A DNA stretch of 64,000 bases from contig NZ_BLPG01000001.1 in NCBI RefSeq assembly GCF_011764445.1, forward strand, positions 5,642,001 to 5,706,000, given 5' to 3'. This document shows positions 27,701 through 35,240 of this stretch, one piece after another (position 1 is the first letter of the stretch; every line of letters starts with the position of its first letter). This DNA is from Phytohabitans rumicis (GTDB lineage: Bacteria; Actinomycetota; Actinomycetes; Mycobacteriales; Micromonosporaceae). Position numbers and translations under genes: made by a program. The notes below the pieces were generated by a model, which made no database searches, was not told the DNA's origin, and was given only the letters and a program-made list of their open reading frames with translations.

Positions 27701-29046
27701 AGATCGGCAAGGGCACCGGCAAGAGCGCCGCGCACTGGCAGGCCGCCGCCCAGCGCGCCATGGCCGAGGCGGTCACCGCCGTGCCCGTCTGGATCATGTC
27801 GATCGACCGGGCGCTGGAGCAGTTCCCGGGCTCCCCGCCCATCTTCGACGTGGTGATCGTGGACGAGGCGTCCCAGGCGGACGTCTTCGCGCTGCCCGTG
27901 CTGACCCTGGCCCGGCGCGCGGTCGTGGTCGGCGACGACCAGCAGATCGGCCCGCAGTTGGTGGGCGTGCCGACCGACCGGGTCAACGCGCTGGCCGCCA
28001 CCCACCTGCACGAGGCCGGCGTGCCGTCGGCGGAGCACTTCGACACCGAGAGCAGCCTGTACGACCACGCGGTCCGCCGCTCGCCCCAGCGGATCCTGCT
28101 CACCGAGCACTTCCGCAGCGTGCCCGGCATCATCGGCTTCTCCAGCGGCGTGTACTACGACGGCAAGATCCAGCCGTTGCGGGCCTCGCGCAGCGGCCTG
28201 GACAGCGCGGTGGTCGCGGTGCACGTGCCCACCGGCCGGCGCACGGTCCTGCCGGAGTACGGCGAGGTCAACGTCGCCGAGGCGGAAGCCCTGGTGGCCC
28301 GCGTCGCGGCGATCGTCGCCGACCCGTCGTACGAGGGGCGCTCGCTGGGCGTGGTGAGCCTGCTGTCCGGCAGCGGGCAGGCGGCGTACCTGCAGCACCG
28401 GTTGCGCGAGGAGATCGGGCCGGACGAGTTGGAGCGCCGCGAGCTGCGGGTTGGCGACCCGTACACGTTCCAGGGCGACGAGCGCGATGTGGTGCTCGCG
28501 TCGATGGTGGTGTCCAGCGCGGACGGCGCGATCGGCGCGTTCACCAAGCGCGACTTCCACCGCCGGATCAACGTCGCGGCCTCCCGCGCCCGCGACCAGA
28601 TGTGGGTCTTCCACTCGGTGACGCTGGCCGATCTGCACGCCGACGACGCGCGCGCGGCGCTGCTGGCGTACGCCCAGCGGCCGCCGGCACCGGTGGCGGT
28701 GGGCGGCGAGCCGGTCACCGACTTCCAGCGGGCGGTGCTGCGCCGGTTCACCGACGCGGGGCTGCGACCGGTGCCGCAGTTCCGGATCGGCACGTTCACC
28801 GTCGACTTCATGGTCGCCGCGCCGGACGGGCGGCGGCTGGCCATCGAGTGCGACGGCGACAGCTATCACGGCGCCGAGGCGTTCGCGCAGGACCTGCGCC
28901 GACAGGCCATTTTGGAACGCGTCGGCAACTGCGTCTTCGTACGCCTGCGGGCCAGCGTCTTCCACCGCGACCCCGAGGCGGCCCTGCGCCCCGTGTGGGA
29001 GCGCGCCGACGAACTGGGCATCGTCACCAGTAAAGTGGCGGTGTGA
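24787..29046 (+). CDS. SF1 helicase with C-terminal nuclease-like domain, probable defence protein
   Basis: A 1,419-residue soluble protein. Residues 1-330 are a poorly conserved N-terminal region. A superfamily 1 (DNA2/NAM7/UPF1-like) helicase core follows: Walker A GPPGTGKTHTIRNL at about 352, DEASQAD (motif II) at about 1026, VGDDQQIGP (III), LTEHFRS (IV), then DPYTFQGDERDVV and NVAASRARDQMWVF (V/VI). A long coiled insert lies between motifs I and II. Residues 1310-1419 fit a Vsr/DUF559-type PD-(D/E)XK fold: FTVDFMV, then RRLAIECDGDSYHG and a late FVRLRASVF. Helicase-Vsr fusions of this shape occur in antiphage systems such as Hhe. Its stop overlaps the next start (GTGA), so it leads a coupled four-gene operon. 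Confidence 0.8.
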   Translation: MLMTAAQEDIEPTGGDDAPPVVHARAVALTEYLLAVRALLEKPVRAVPAADAYWQDELPAHVECGLGPYQPGGSWLRVSRPEPPTPPSIPTPLLRHLVWDLSAITPPTIGDVPQRVHAEFTSWVETQWLPWSHLHQAAEATRRLHDRLYDLRYRVDIDAARVELVWGHLVLQHRDIRYPLIATPVAIEYDPESTTVAVVPQGPPRLQADALGDLDGRRVADFLELGGTGGQVDVDPWDATERQDFARRAVRRLGLDADAVTDTGVLFVRPRQRMVRRFLEQLRDRLAANPSAGVGALAGVLAHEPSRLHMPDDDPDAWTRTRERLLMPMATNDAQESIARRLAAHRNVAVQGPPGTGKTHTIRNLICHLVAHGKRVLVLAQKEDPLRVLRDGLPSEIQPLCLAVLGRSADQLVQLQVAARELSDRAATLDRDAEGAWVRRLVADIEAAEAGFAEARAELLATAEREAAKYEGSTAGEVGDWLRRHEADALVADAVEPGTPPPLEAVEFAALADLARRISAADRAAALSPLPAEGQLPTGEAIAAQRDALRDARKVVDALRDRGIAIEGVRRLGAPAIDELAASLRQASDDLTRREGSWTDRLGQLIRDPSWRAVWDGHVAAGQQLLTELGRRTAFVAGRRVTIPEPYADQPRRLLAQLTEVRARYAAGKPVRRLTHAELARVVAEIHVDGEPLRTVDDVDLVVATVERTQLRQQLAARWDEWRTRLDAPVPALGPARAERAPAGPADEPELWAGRLLSSAQEALDWESRRWPELHATLTTAFPRYSRDADARQIAELAGAVEAAGNVFLADRLAAEREAMSGWLREAAAHSPLLQSLAAAWDRDDLAGWDTALAEIRRLWTLRADATRYAALHARLAAVAPQWAGAIDAGAADFDGAAALRAWQWRQAQTWFDSVVGDVDGADLGRRLERARDQIRRLTANLVVTSAWLEVSLTLDDRRKAALADWTAALRKIGKGTGKSAAHWQAAAQRAMAEAVTAVPVWIMSIDRALEQFPGSPPIFDVVIVDEASQADVFALPVLTLARRAVVVGDDQQIGPQLVGVPTDRVNALAATHLHEAGVPSAEHFDTESSLYDHAVRRSPQRILLTEHFRSVPGIIGFSSGVYYDGKIQPLRASRSGLDSAVVAVHVPTGRRTVLPEYGEVNVAEAEALVARVAAIVADPSYEGRSLGVVSLLSGSGQAAYLQHRLREEIGPDELERRELRVGDPYTFQGDERDVVLASMVVSSADGAIGAFTKRDFHRRINVAASRARDQMWVFHSVTLADLHADDARAALLAYAQRPPAPVAVGGEPVTDFQRAVLRRFTDAGLRPVPQFRIGTFTVDFMVAAPDGRRLAIECDGDSYHGAEAFAQDLRRQAILERVGNCVFVRLRASVFHRDPEAALRPVWERADELGIVTSKVAV

Positions 29047-29753
29047 TCGATCAGTGGGAGGCGCAACTGATCGCGGCCCCCTGGGTCAACCAGGACAAAT
29101 CGGTGGGACTGGTGCGGACCGCCGGCGTGCACGAGTTCGACCTCGGGTACGTGTTCTGGCGGGTGCTGCCGCCGGGTGAGTCCGAAGACGTCGGCTCCGG
29201 CCGCGCGGTCGTCGACCGGCGCAACGGCGAGCTGACGTACTGGCCGTCGGTGCCCGTCCCCGAGGTGGTCGAGCAGTACCGGGCGTACCGGGAGCAGGTG
29301 CCGGTGGCCACGCTGACCTGGGACCCGGTGGTGCGGGCGCGGCACCTGCGGGTGCGCGCCGCCTTCCCGGAGAACGCCACCCACCTGCGCCTGCCCGACG
29401 GGCGCGTACGGATCTCACACAGCATGCGCGGCGAGGGCACGCCGCGGCCGCACCGCCTGGTCGCGCAGTTCCTCGACGAGCTGCCGGTGGCGTACCGGGA
29501 GCGCGGCTACGAGCGCTGCTCCGAGGTCGCCGCCGTCTCCGACGCGCTGTACGCCGAGGAGGCCAAGCGGTCGGCCGACGTGTCGCTGGACTCCGCGCGC
29601 ACCGAGGTCTTCCGCGGGGCGGACCTCGTGACGTACCGGATCCGGGAGCCCGGCGATCCGACCGCCGGCGAGCCGACGCCGCCGTGCGTCTCGTGCCAGG
29701 CCCTGCTGCGCCACTTCGGCTTCGCGCTGCAAGGCCCGGAGGGCGCGGCATGA
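29043..29753 (+). CDS. Imm35-like / YwqJ-type deaminase-like protein
   Basis: A 236-residue protein of two parts. Residues 20-85 (YVFWRVL, then GRAVVDRRNGELTYWPSVPV) follow the YrhB/Imm35 pattern of a strand-rich immunity-type domain. Residues 135-232 resemble YwqJ-type deaminases: RCSEVAAVSDALYAEE at about 158 supplies a Cys-x-Glu pair, and PCVSCQALLRHFG at about 214 supplies the two zinc-binding cysteines. This arrangement is common in actinobacteria next to SUKH proteins. Deaminase activity is family inference; it may be a domesticated or immunity-related protein. It overlaps the helicase stop and the next start (ATGA), so all are coupled. Confidence 0.7.
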   Translation: MIDQWEAQLIAAPWVNQDKSVGLVRTAGVHEFDLGYVFWRVLPPGESEDVGSGRAVVDRRNGELTYWPSVPVPEVVEQYRAYREQVPVATLTWDPVVRARHLRVRAAFPENATHLRLPDGRVRISHSMRGEGTPRPHRLVAQFLDELPVAYRERGYERCSEVAAVSDALYAEEAKRSADVSLDSARTEVFRGADLVTYRIREPGDPTAGEPTPPCVSCQALLRHFGFALQGPEGAA

Positions 29754-30843
29754 GCGGGCGGTTCAGTCCGGAGGTCGACGCCGCGCTGCGGGAGGCGGGC
29801 TGGACGCCCGACCGGCGGCTGCCCGCCGAGGACATCGCGGCGATGCGCCGGGCGGTGGCCGACCGCATGGGTACGTTCGGCGGCCGGCTGGACGACTCGA
29901 ACGCCGCGGACCCGGTGCTGGCCGAGTTCGGCGGGCTGGTCATCGACGGTGGCCGGGACGGCGTCGATCTCGCCCCGCGCCCGTTCGTGCTGGACCCGAC
30001 GCTGGCCGCCGGCAGCGTGGAGACGCTCATCGACGTCGGTCGGGCCATGGGCACCCTGCTCTACCCCCTGGGCGTCGAAGGGCTCGACGAGGCGGTCCTG
30101 GCCATCACCAACAGCGGCAAGATCGTGTCGGTCGACCCGACCGGCGAGTGGCTCCTGGGCGACACCGTCGAGGAGGCGCTGGACGTGCTCGTCACCGGTC
30201 GCCGCCCCCGCCGGGTGGCGCCCGGCAACGGCCGGCAGCCGCTGTGGCAGCCGCCGCCCGCCACCGAACCGGACGACCTGCTCCCGCTGGGGCCATCAAG
30301 CGCCCGCTCGGAGCGGCCTTCTTCCTGCCGCGCACGCCGGCCAACCTGCACTACGTCTGGCTGCCGGACACGCTCACCCGGATCGGCCTGTTCGCCACCG
30401 CCGGCCCCAGCGACCCGCGCATCTTCGAGATCACCGACTGGGGCGGGCTGAGCTGCGAGGCCCGGGTGCTGGACCTCGACGAGTACACCGTCCTGGTGCT
30501 GGCCTTCGAGCAGTACGACCTCGTGGACCAGCAGGATCTGGACGAGCCTCCCGTCGTACGCGCGTTCCGGGAGGCATGCGCGGCGCTCACGCCGGACCTC
30601 GAGGTCGCCTTCATGCAGACCCGCCGCGTCCACGACCTGCTGCGCCACGTCGCCGACCGGGAGTTCGACGTCCTGACCGTCGACGGCGAAGCGCTGCTGC
30701 ACCAGCGCTTCGGCCTGCTCTACCTGGCCGGCAAGCTGGACTACGGCGTGGAGCCCAGGCTGACCGTCGCACCCCGCGACGAGCTCCCGATCACCGGCGG
30801 GCGGCTCTTCTTCGGCGGCAGCGGACAGCACCGATGGCCGTAG
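29750..30843 (+). CDS. SUKH-3 domain protein with unknown C-terminal domain (frameshifted)
   Basis: Corrected length is 364 residues. Residues 1-170 fit SUKH-3: the start FSPEVDAALREAGWTPDRRL, then VLAEFGGLVID, the core TLIDVGRAMGTLLYPLGVE and the end VDPTGEWLLGDTVEEALD. SUKH proteins are immunity proteins against polymorphic toxins and sometimes antiviral. The frame breaks after LLPLG, where a GGGG run at 30289-30292 lacks one G. Restored, it continues into a domain of about 180 residues (AAFFLPRTPANLHYVW and ITDWGGLSCEARVLDLDEY) that I do not recognise. It overlaps the previous gene by ATGA and the next by ten bases. Confidence 0.75.
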
Positions 30844-32149
30844 CCGGCTACCCGGACGCCTGGGCCAAGGCCGGGCGCAAGCTGACCAAGGCGGTGTCCC
30901 GCTCCGACCGGGACCGGTTCGGCGGGCTCGTGCTCGACCTGATCGGGCGGGCGCGGTTCGGTCAGCCGGCGTGGTCGCCTCGCCACCAGCGCCTGCTCGA
31001 CATCGGCGTGGGCACCGCGACCGCGCTGGCCAAGGAGGCACCCCCCGACCCGGAGCTGCTCGCCGCCGCGGTCGCCCTGCCCTGGTACGACGGGGCGCTG
31101 CTCAGCGCCCGAGCCGCCCTGATCGACCTGGCTCGCCCGATCGGCTGGGCCGAGGCCATGGTGCTGGCCATGGCGCCGGCCGGCGCGCGTTCGATGGCCC
31201 TGGCCCAGAGCGCCTACCTGCGCCAGCTCGCCGCGCTGCCGCCGTTGCTGCGGGCCGTGGTCATCCTGGAGCGTGACCAGGCCGCCGCCGGGCCGCCGAT
31301 GGGCCCGTCGCAGCCGTTCGACGACAACGCGCTCGCCCTGCTCGCCCCGGCATCCCGCGCAAGCTGCTGCCCCGGGCGGCCGGCCACCCGGCCCCACCCT
31401 GGCGCCGCCGCCCCCACCGGTGGGCACGCCCATCGAGGCCGTCGACCTGGTACGCAAGCAGGTGAACGAGCCGTTTGGGTCGTACCAGATGACGGTCGAC
31501 GGCGATCCCGGCTTCGCCGTCGACGCCCTGGAACTGGTCTACCGGGTCCGCTGGGACGTCCCGCCCGAGGAGATCCGCCCGGTCGGCCGGCCGACCGTCA
31601 ACCCCGGCGACACCGAGGCCGTCCGGTACGACGCGCCGGGGTGGATCGTCGACCGGGTCACCCGCGACGTGTACCCCTTCGACCTGGCCGGGCCCACGGT
31701 GGAGTCGTTCGTCGGGGCCCGCCGGGTCTACCCGCTGCCCCGGGATGGCTGCTCGAAGGCCGGCGGCCGATCCCGGACGGCCTCGCCACGCTCGTGCCCG
31801 CTCCCGCGCAGGCGGCACTCGCGCCGGCCATCCAGGAGGCGACGGCCCGGTACGCGGCGTTGCTGGCCACCGAGACGTGGCCCGACTTCCTGATGGCCTG
31901 GCAGGTCGGCACCGAGACCGTACGCCTGCTGCTCGCCGGCGGCTTCACGGATCCCGAACTGCTGACGCGGGCCCTGTCCGCCCGCCCGGAGCCCGACGAG
32001 ACGGACGGCTCGGGGCGGCCCGGCGAGCGAGCCGGCTGGCCGACGCACCCGCGCCGGAACGCGCACTGGCGGTCGCCAACGCCCAAGCCCGCGCCACCAT
32101 CGAGACCCACCTCTTCGGCGTCCTCCCCAAGCCCGCCGCGACGAACTAG
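30834..32149 (+). CDS. Hypothetical protein, last gene of helicase-SUKH operon (four frameshifts)
   Basis: Corrected length is 439 residues, after restoring one C or G at each of 31345-31348, 31392-31395, 31738-31741 and 32010-32013; the total is then a whole number of codons. Residues 1-155 are helical and leucine/alanine-rich. A Pro-rich linker follows, then a beta-rich section (GSYQMTVDGDPGFAV, IVDRVTRDVYPFDLAGPTVE) and a final helical section (RYAALLATETWPDFLMAWQV). I recognise no family and no catalytic motif. Position at the end of a coupled operon with a helicase-nuclease and a SUKH protein suggests an accessory role there. Confidence 0.6.
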
Positions 32150-32250
32150 TAGCCCTAACCCCCCTGGCCCCCTAGCGCCCCCTCACCGCCCGCCCCTTCG
32201 CCGCGCCCCGCCGTGCCCCGCCCCCGCGGCTGCCCGCGCGCCGCCCGCGC

Positions 32251-32338
32251 GCCGTCGATCAAGGGCAAACGGTCGTGGTTTGATCTCCTTTCCACGACCA
32301 TTCGCCCTTGATCGCCGTGAAAGTCCTTGATCGACGGG
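32251..32338 (-). repeat. REP-like nested palindrome, copy B
   Basis: GATCAAGGGCAAACGGTCGTGG pairs with the segment ending in CGCCCTTGATC with two mismatches, around a 12-base loop holding TTTGATCTCCTTT. Its complement matches copy C (32557) at most positions including loop and flanking arm. Copies B and C face each other across 218 bases. Confidence 0.75.
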
Positions 32339-32436
32339 GTCGGACCGGGTGCCGGCATCCCACTCCAGCACCGCGGACCCATGTCTCGCTCAGGATCGCG
32401 GCCCAACTTCCCGACATCAGCGGCTGCGGGATTTGC

Positions 32437-32476
32437 GTGAAGGATTCGAGTCGCCCCAGCGACCCAAATCCTTCAC
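32437..32476. terminator. Strong hairpin between the inverted REP-like copies
   Basis: GTGAAGGATTCGAGTCGC (32437-32454) and GCGACCCAAATCCTTCAC (32459-32476) form an 18-bp stem with two mismatches and a CCCA loop. This compact stem is the best terminator candidate between the two convergent operons. It does not share sequence with the REP-like family. Confidence 0.6.
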
Positions 32477-32556
32477 GTTCATGGATGCCGCACTCTTCAT
32501 GATCACCGCAGCAATCGGGCCGGCCTCGGGGCACCCTACTCACGGGCTCAGCGCCG

Positions 32557-32659
32557 CCGATCAAGGACTTTCGCCGCGATCAAGGGCGAATGGTCGTGGA
32601 AAGGAGATCAAAGCACGGCCGTTTGCCCTTGATCGACGGGCAAGCCCCTGATCGACGGG
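32557..32659 (+). repeat. REP-like nested palindrome, copy C
   Basis: It shares with copy A the order outer arm (CCGATCAAGGACTTTCG), inner arm (CGATCAAGGGCGAATGG), loop (GGAGATCAAAGCAC), inner arm (CGTTTGCCCTTGATCG) and outer arm (CAAGCCCCTGATCGACGG). The loop is identical to that of copy A twenty kilobases away. It ends 14 bases from the stop of the toxin operon's last gene. Confidence 0.75.
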
Positions 32660-32672
32660 TAAGCCCAGAGGG

Positions 32673-33323
32673 CTAGCGCAGGACTGGGGCGGCCGGCGCG
32701 AGGCCGGCGACGGTGGCTGCCGCGGTCGCGCGTTCGGCCCAGTGGGCCAGGTCGGATGGGGCGATCGCCGCGTCGGGGGTGGCGTCGATGGCCACGCCCC
32801 AGGTGCCGTCCAGGCGTACGAGTCGGAGCACGGCACCGCCGTCCAGCCGGCGGGCGCCCAGCTCCCACGCCGACGGGTCGTCCAGGCGGCCGGCGGGCTC
32901 CAGGCCGAGCGCGGTCCGCAGCTCGTTCAGGCGGGACTCGTCGATCTGACCGCGCAGGAGCACGAAGAGCCGGCGTACCTCGCGGCGTGCGGCAGGGTCG
33001 GTGTCCCGCTCGACCACGGTCAGCCCGGCCTCGGTCGCGGCGGCCTCGGCCTGGGCGGCCCACCGTTCTACGTCCGGTGTGGACACGTCCACGCGCGGGT
33101 CCGCGTCGAGTGTGACGCCCCACCGGTCGTCGGCGTACCGCCAGAGGGTCACCACGACGTGCGGTTCGCCCTCGCCGTTCAGGTAGGCGTACCCGAACTC
33201 CATGTCCTCCTGGTCGGTCAGCCGCCCGCGCCGGGACAGGCCCAGCGCCTGGCGTACGGCCTCCAGGCTGGCCTGGTCCAGACCGCCCTGCATGATCACG
33301 GACAGTCGCCGCGTCAACGCCAT
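32673..33323 (-). CDS. Hypothetical protein of two tandem homologous domains, last gene of toxin operon
   Basis: A 216-residue soluble protein consisting of two copies of one domain of about 95 residues. GLDQASLEAVRQALGLSRRG (about 13) matches QIDESRLNELRTALGLEPAG (about 120), DDRWGVTLDADP matches DGTWGVAIDATP, and RWAAQAEAAATEAGL matches HWAERATAAATVAGL. No signal peptide or catalytic motif. Its ATG overlaps the stop of the alarmone hydrolase gene by one base (TGATG) and has a GGAGG site. As the last member of a toxin-immunity operon it is a candidate immunity protein for one of the toxin domains. That is inference. Confidence 0.7.
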   Translation of the reverse strand: MALTRRLSVIMQGGLDQASLEAVRQALGLSRRGRLTDQEDMEFGYAYLNGEGEPHVVVTLWRYADDRWGVTLDADPRVDVSTPDVERWAAQAEAAATEAGLTVVERDTDPAARREVRRLFVLLRGQIDESRLNELRTALGLEPAGRLDDPSAWELGARRLDGGAVLRLVRLDGTWGVAIDATPDAAIAPSDLAHWAERATAAATVAGLAPAAPVLR

Positions 33324-33937
33324 CAGGATGCCTCCTCGCCCAGGTGCTGGTGCTTGCGCTGCCACTCGTCGTACCACTGGCGGAACCAGGGCTGGCCCTG
33401 CGCCAGCGGGACGATCCAGCGGACGGTCTCTTGGAAGTACCGGCGCCGCTTGGCCGGGGATGGATGCGAGTCGAGCCGCTGCACGTTGCTGAGCCGGTCG
33501 GCGAGCTTGAGGACGAGCGCGTCCGCAGGCGCGTCCTGGAGCCGGGCCAGGTACGCGCGGCGGGCCTCGTCGCGGTCCTGACCCGCCCCGGGCTCCGGTT
33601 TGGTCACCCAGTCGACCAGCGTGGCGACGCCCGGCCCGAAGCGTTCGCTGATCTCGGCCAGGGTGCACGGCGTGTCCTCGACGGTGTCGTGCAGGATCGC
33701 GGCGCGCAGTACGTCCGGGTCGTCGACGCCGACGCCCTCCACCAGGACGTCGAGCACCTCCAGCAGGTGTTCGACGTACGGCTCGCCGGCCGGGCGGGTC
33801 TGGTCGCCGTGGCAGCGCACCGCGAACTCCACCGCCGGGTCGAGCGCCGCGAGCGTCGGCTCGGGCAGGCGCGACGCGAGACCGTGGCGCAGCGCCGGCC
33901 AGCCCGCCGGGGCGGTGAACGTCCGCATACCGCTCAT
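33323..33937 (-). CDS. HD-domain small alarmone hydrolase (SAH/MESH1-like), probable toxin immunity
   Basis: A 204-residue single-domain protein. All hallmark segments of the (p)ppGpp hydrolase fold are present: GEPYVEHLLEVLDVL (metal His), RAAILHDTVEDTPCTLAEI (His-Asp and the catalytic Glu-Asp pair), GPGVATLVDWVTK and LKLADRLSNVQRL (Asp and Asn). There is no synthetase, TGS or ACT domain, as in MESH1/SAH enzymes, which cut the 3' pyrophosphate from ppGpp, ppApp and some NADPH. The gene overlaps its upstream neighbour by ATGA and lies two genes below a toxin that ends in a RelA/SpoT synthetase domain. Immunity by alarmone degradation is the likely role. Confidence 0.88.
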   Translation of the reverse strand: MSGMRTFTAPAGWPALRHGLASRLPEPTLAALDPAVEFAVRCHGDQTRPAGEPYVEHLLEVLDVLVEGVGVDDPDVLRAAILHDTVEDTPCTLAEISERFGPGVATLVDWVTKPEPGAGQDRDEARRAYLARLQDAPADALVLKLADRLSNVQRLDSHPSPAKRRRYFQETVRWIVPLAQGQPWFRQWYDEWQRKHQHLGEEAS

Positions 33938-34647
33938 TCTGTCGGGGGCGTGGGTGCGAAGTCGGCCGCCCCCACCACCCTGGAGTCGCCGGTCAGCGTG
34001 AGCCGCTTCCGGCCGTGCCGCATGAGCGCGGTGATGGTGTGGCCCTTGGCCTGGGTGGTGAGCTGTACGTACGGGTCGCCGGCCGTCAGCTCGCCGACGT
34101 CCCAGCCCTGCGCCGCGAGTGCGGCCGCGGCCGCCCGTACCTCGGCGACGGCGTCGTCGCTGGATGTCGCGATGTCGATCGTGATCGTCGAGGCGTACCG
34201 CTCCTCGGACAGGTCGACCGAACCGGAGGTGACCCGCCGCGGGTCCATGTCGCGGCCGATCTCGGGCTCGCGGGCGGGCGACACGGCTCGGGCGGCGGCG
34301 AAGACCTGATCACGCAGCCAGGTGTGCTCGCTGGTCAGCCACTCCCACATGGCGTCGTACCCCGCGGGCACCTCCGGCCTGGCCGGCTGCGGGCGGACCG
34401 GGAGCGGCTCACCGCGTACGACGTACTTCTCCCGCCATTCCCGCCAGCTCGGCAGCGACGTCGGCGCGGCCGGAACAGTGGTCTCCCGCTCCGTGATGAT
34501 GTGGCGCTCGCGGAGGAACTCCGACGCGGCCGCCAGGTGGGCCGCCAGCTCCGCCGGGTCCGCGTACTCGCGGCTGTCGATCGCGAAGGCGGGCCGCAGG
34601 TCGTCGTACGCCTCGCCGATGTGGAACGTGTACACCGCGTCAGTCAC
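33934..34647 (-). CDS. Hypothetical protein directly downstream of toxin, probable immunity protein
   Basis: A 237-residue soluble protein with no family I recognise. Residues 1-55 contain YTFHIGEAYDDLRPAFAIDS and a helical segment. Residues 60-125 are tryptophan-rich (SLPSWREWREKYVV, YDAMWEWLTSEHTWL). Residues 150-225 are an alpha/beta section (YASTITIDIATSSDDAVAEV ... HTITALMRHGRKRLTLTG). The GTG start lies inside the toxin's last codons (overlap of eight bases), the standard placement of an immunity gene. Which toxin domain it would block cannot be told. Confidence 0.7.
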   Translation of the reverse strand: MTDAVYTFHIGEAYDDLRPAFAIDSREYADPAELAAHLAAASEFLRERHIITERETTVPAAPTSLPSWREWREKYVVRGEPLPVRPQPARPEVPAGYDAMWEWLTSEHTWLRDQVFAAARAVSPAREPEIGRDMDPRRVTSGSVDLSEERYASTITIDIATSSDDAVAEVRAAAAALAAQGWDVGELTAGDPYVQLTTQAKGHTITALMRHGRKRLTLTGDSRVVGAADFAPTPPTE

Positions 34648-35240
34648 GGCCGGCCTCCAGTTGGTCGAGCGCTGCGGCTTCGCGGAGCGCCTCCCGCACC
34701 GCGTCCTGCTCCGCGGCCGAGGCCGACACGTAGGGCTTGTAGATCGAGTTGTGCTCCAGGTCGGCCGCCACCGACGCGCGCAGCGTCGTCAGTTGCAGCT
34801 CGAACGTGTACGGCCGGCCGCCCACCTCAATCGAGACCACCATCGGGATAACACGGTAGGCCGGATTCTTGGCCTTTGGCTCGGCGTACATGTTCTCGAT
34901 CTCGATGATCCGCCCGCCGTCTCCGACGCCGAAGCGCGCGACGATCCGGTCGTACAGCCCTTCGAGGGCCTGCATGCTGTCGACCGTGATCCGGGCGCCC
35001 ACGGCGTCGATGACGTTGCCGACCTCGTACCCGAGACGTCCCGGCGCGCCCTCGCGCCCCGCCGTCATCCGCTGGACCTTGTCGATGAGGCCGTCCCCGT
35101 CCTTCGCCCGGCTGTTCACCTCGACCTGCCCGCCCAACTCCCGCCGGAGGTCGTCGGCGATCCGGGACAGCTCCTCCCGCACCGCGGGCTCGACGTCGTG
35201 CTTGAGGCGCGCCGCGTACTCGTCCACCTGAGCGCGCTGC
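34640..35240 (-). other. RelA/SpoT-like synthetase domain of the toxin
   Basis: The last 200 residues carry the alarmone synthetase pattern: SRAKDGDGLIDKVQRM (basic substrate loop), VIDAVGARITVDSMQAL (the D-x-x-G-x-R-I step), MYAEPKAKNPAYRVIPM (tyrosine stacking region), RPYTFELQLTT (catalytic Glu in ExQ) and ADLEHNSIYKP. Family members move pyrophosphate from ATP to a guanosine or adenosine nucleotide; Tas1 of Pseudomonas is a secreted (p)ppApp-making example. The C-terminal position is where polymorphic toxins keep their main effector. Confidence 0.8.

Larger units (their letters stand above)
32150..32672. other. 523-base intergenic region between two convergent operons
   Basis: No gene was found. 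It holds a pyrimidine-rich stretch (32156-32235), REP-like copy B, a separate 18-bp hairpin and REP-like copy C in the opposite orientation. This separates the 3' ends of the helicase operon and the toxin operon, so strong bidirectional termination is the likely role. Confidence 0.8.

Noticed and set aside
24778-28965. A 1,395-residue minus-strand open frame
   Set aside because: It is the mirror of the helicase gene, low-complexity and without motifs, whereas the plus frame holds a full set of helicase motifs.
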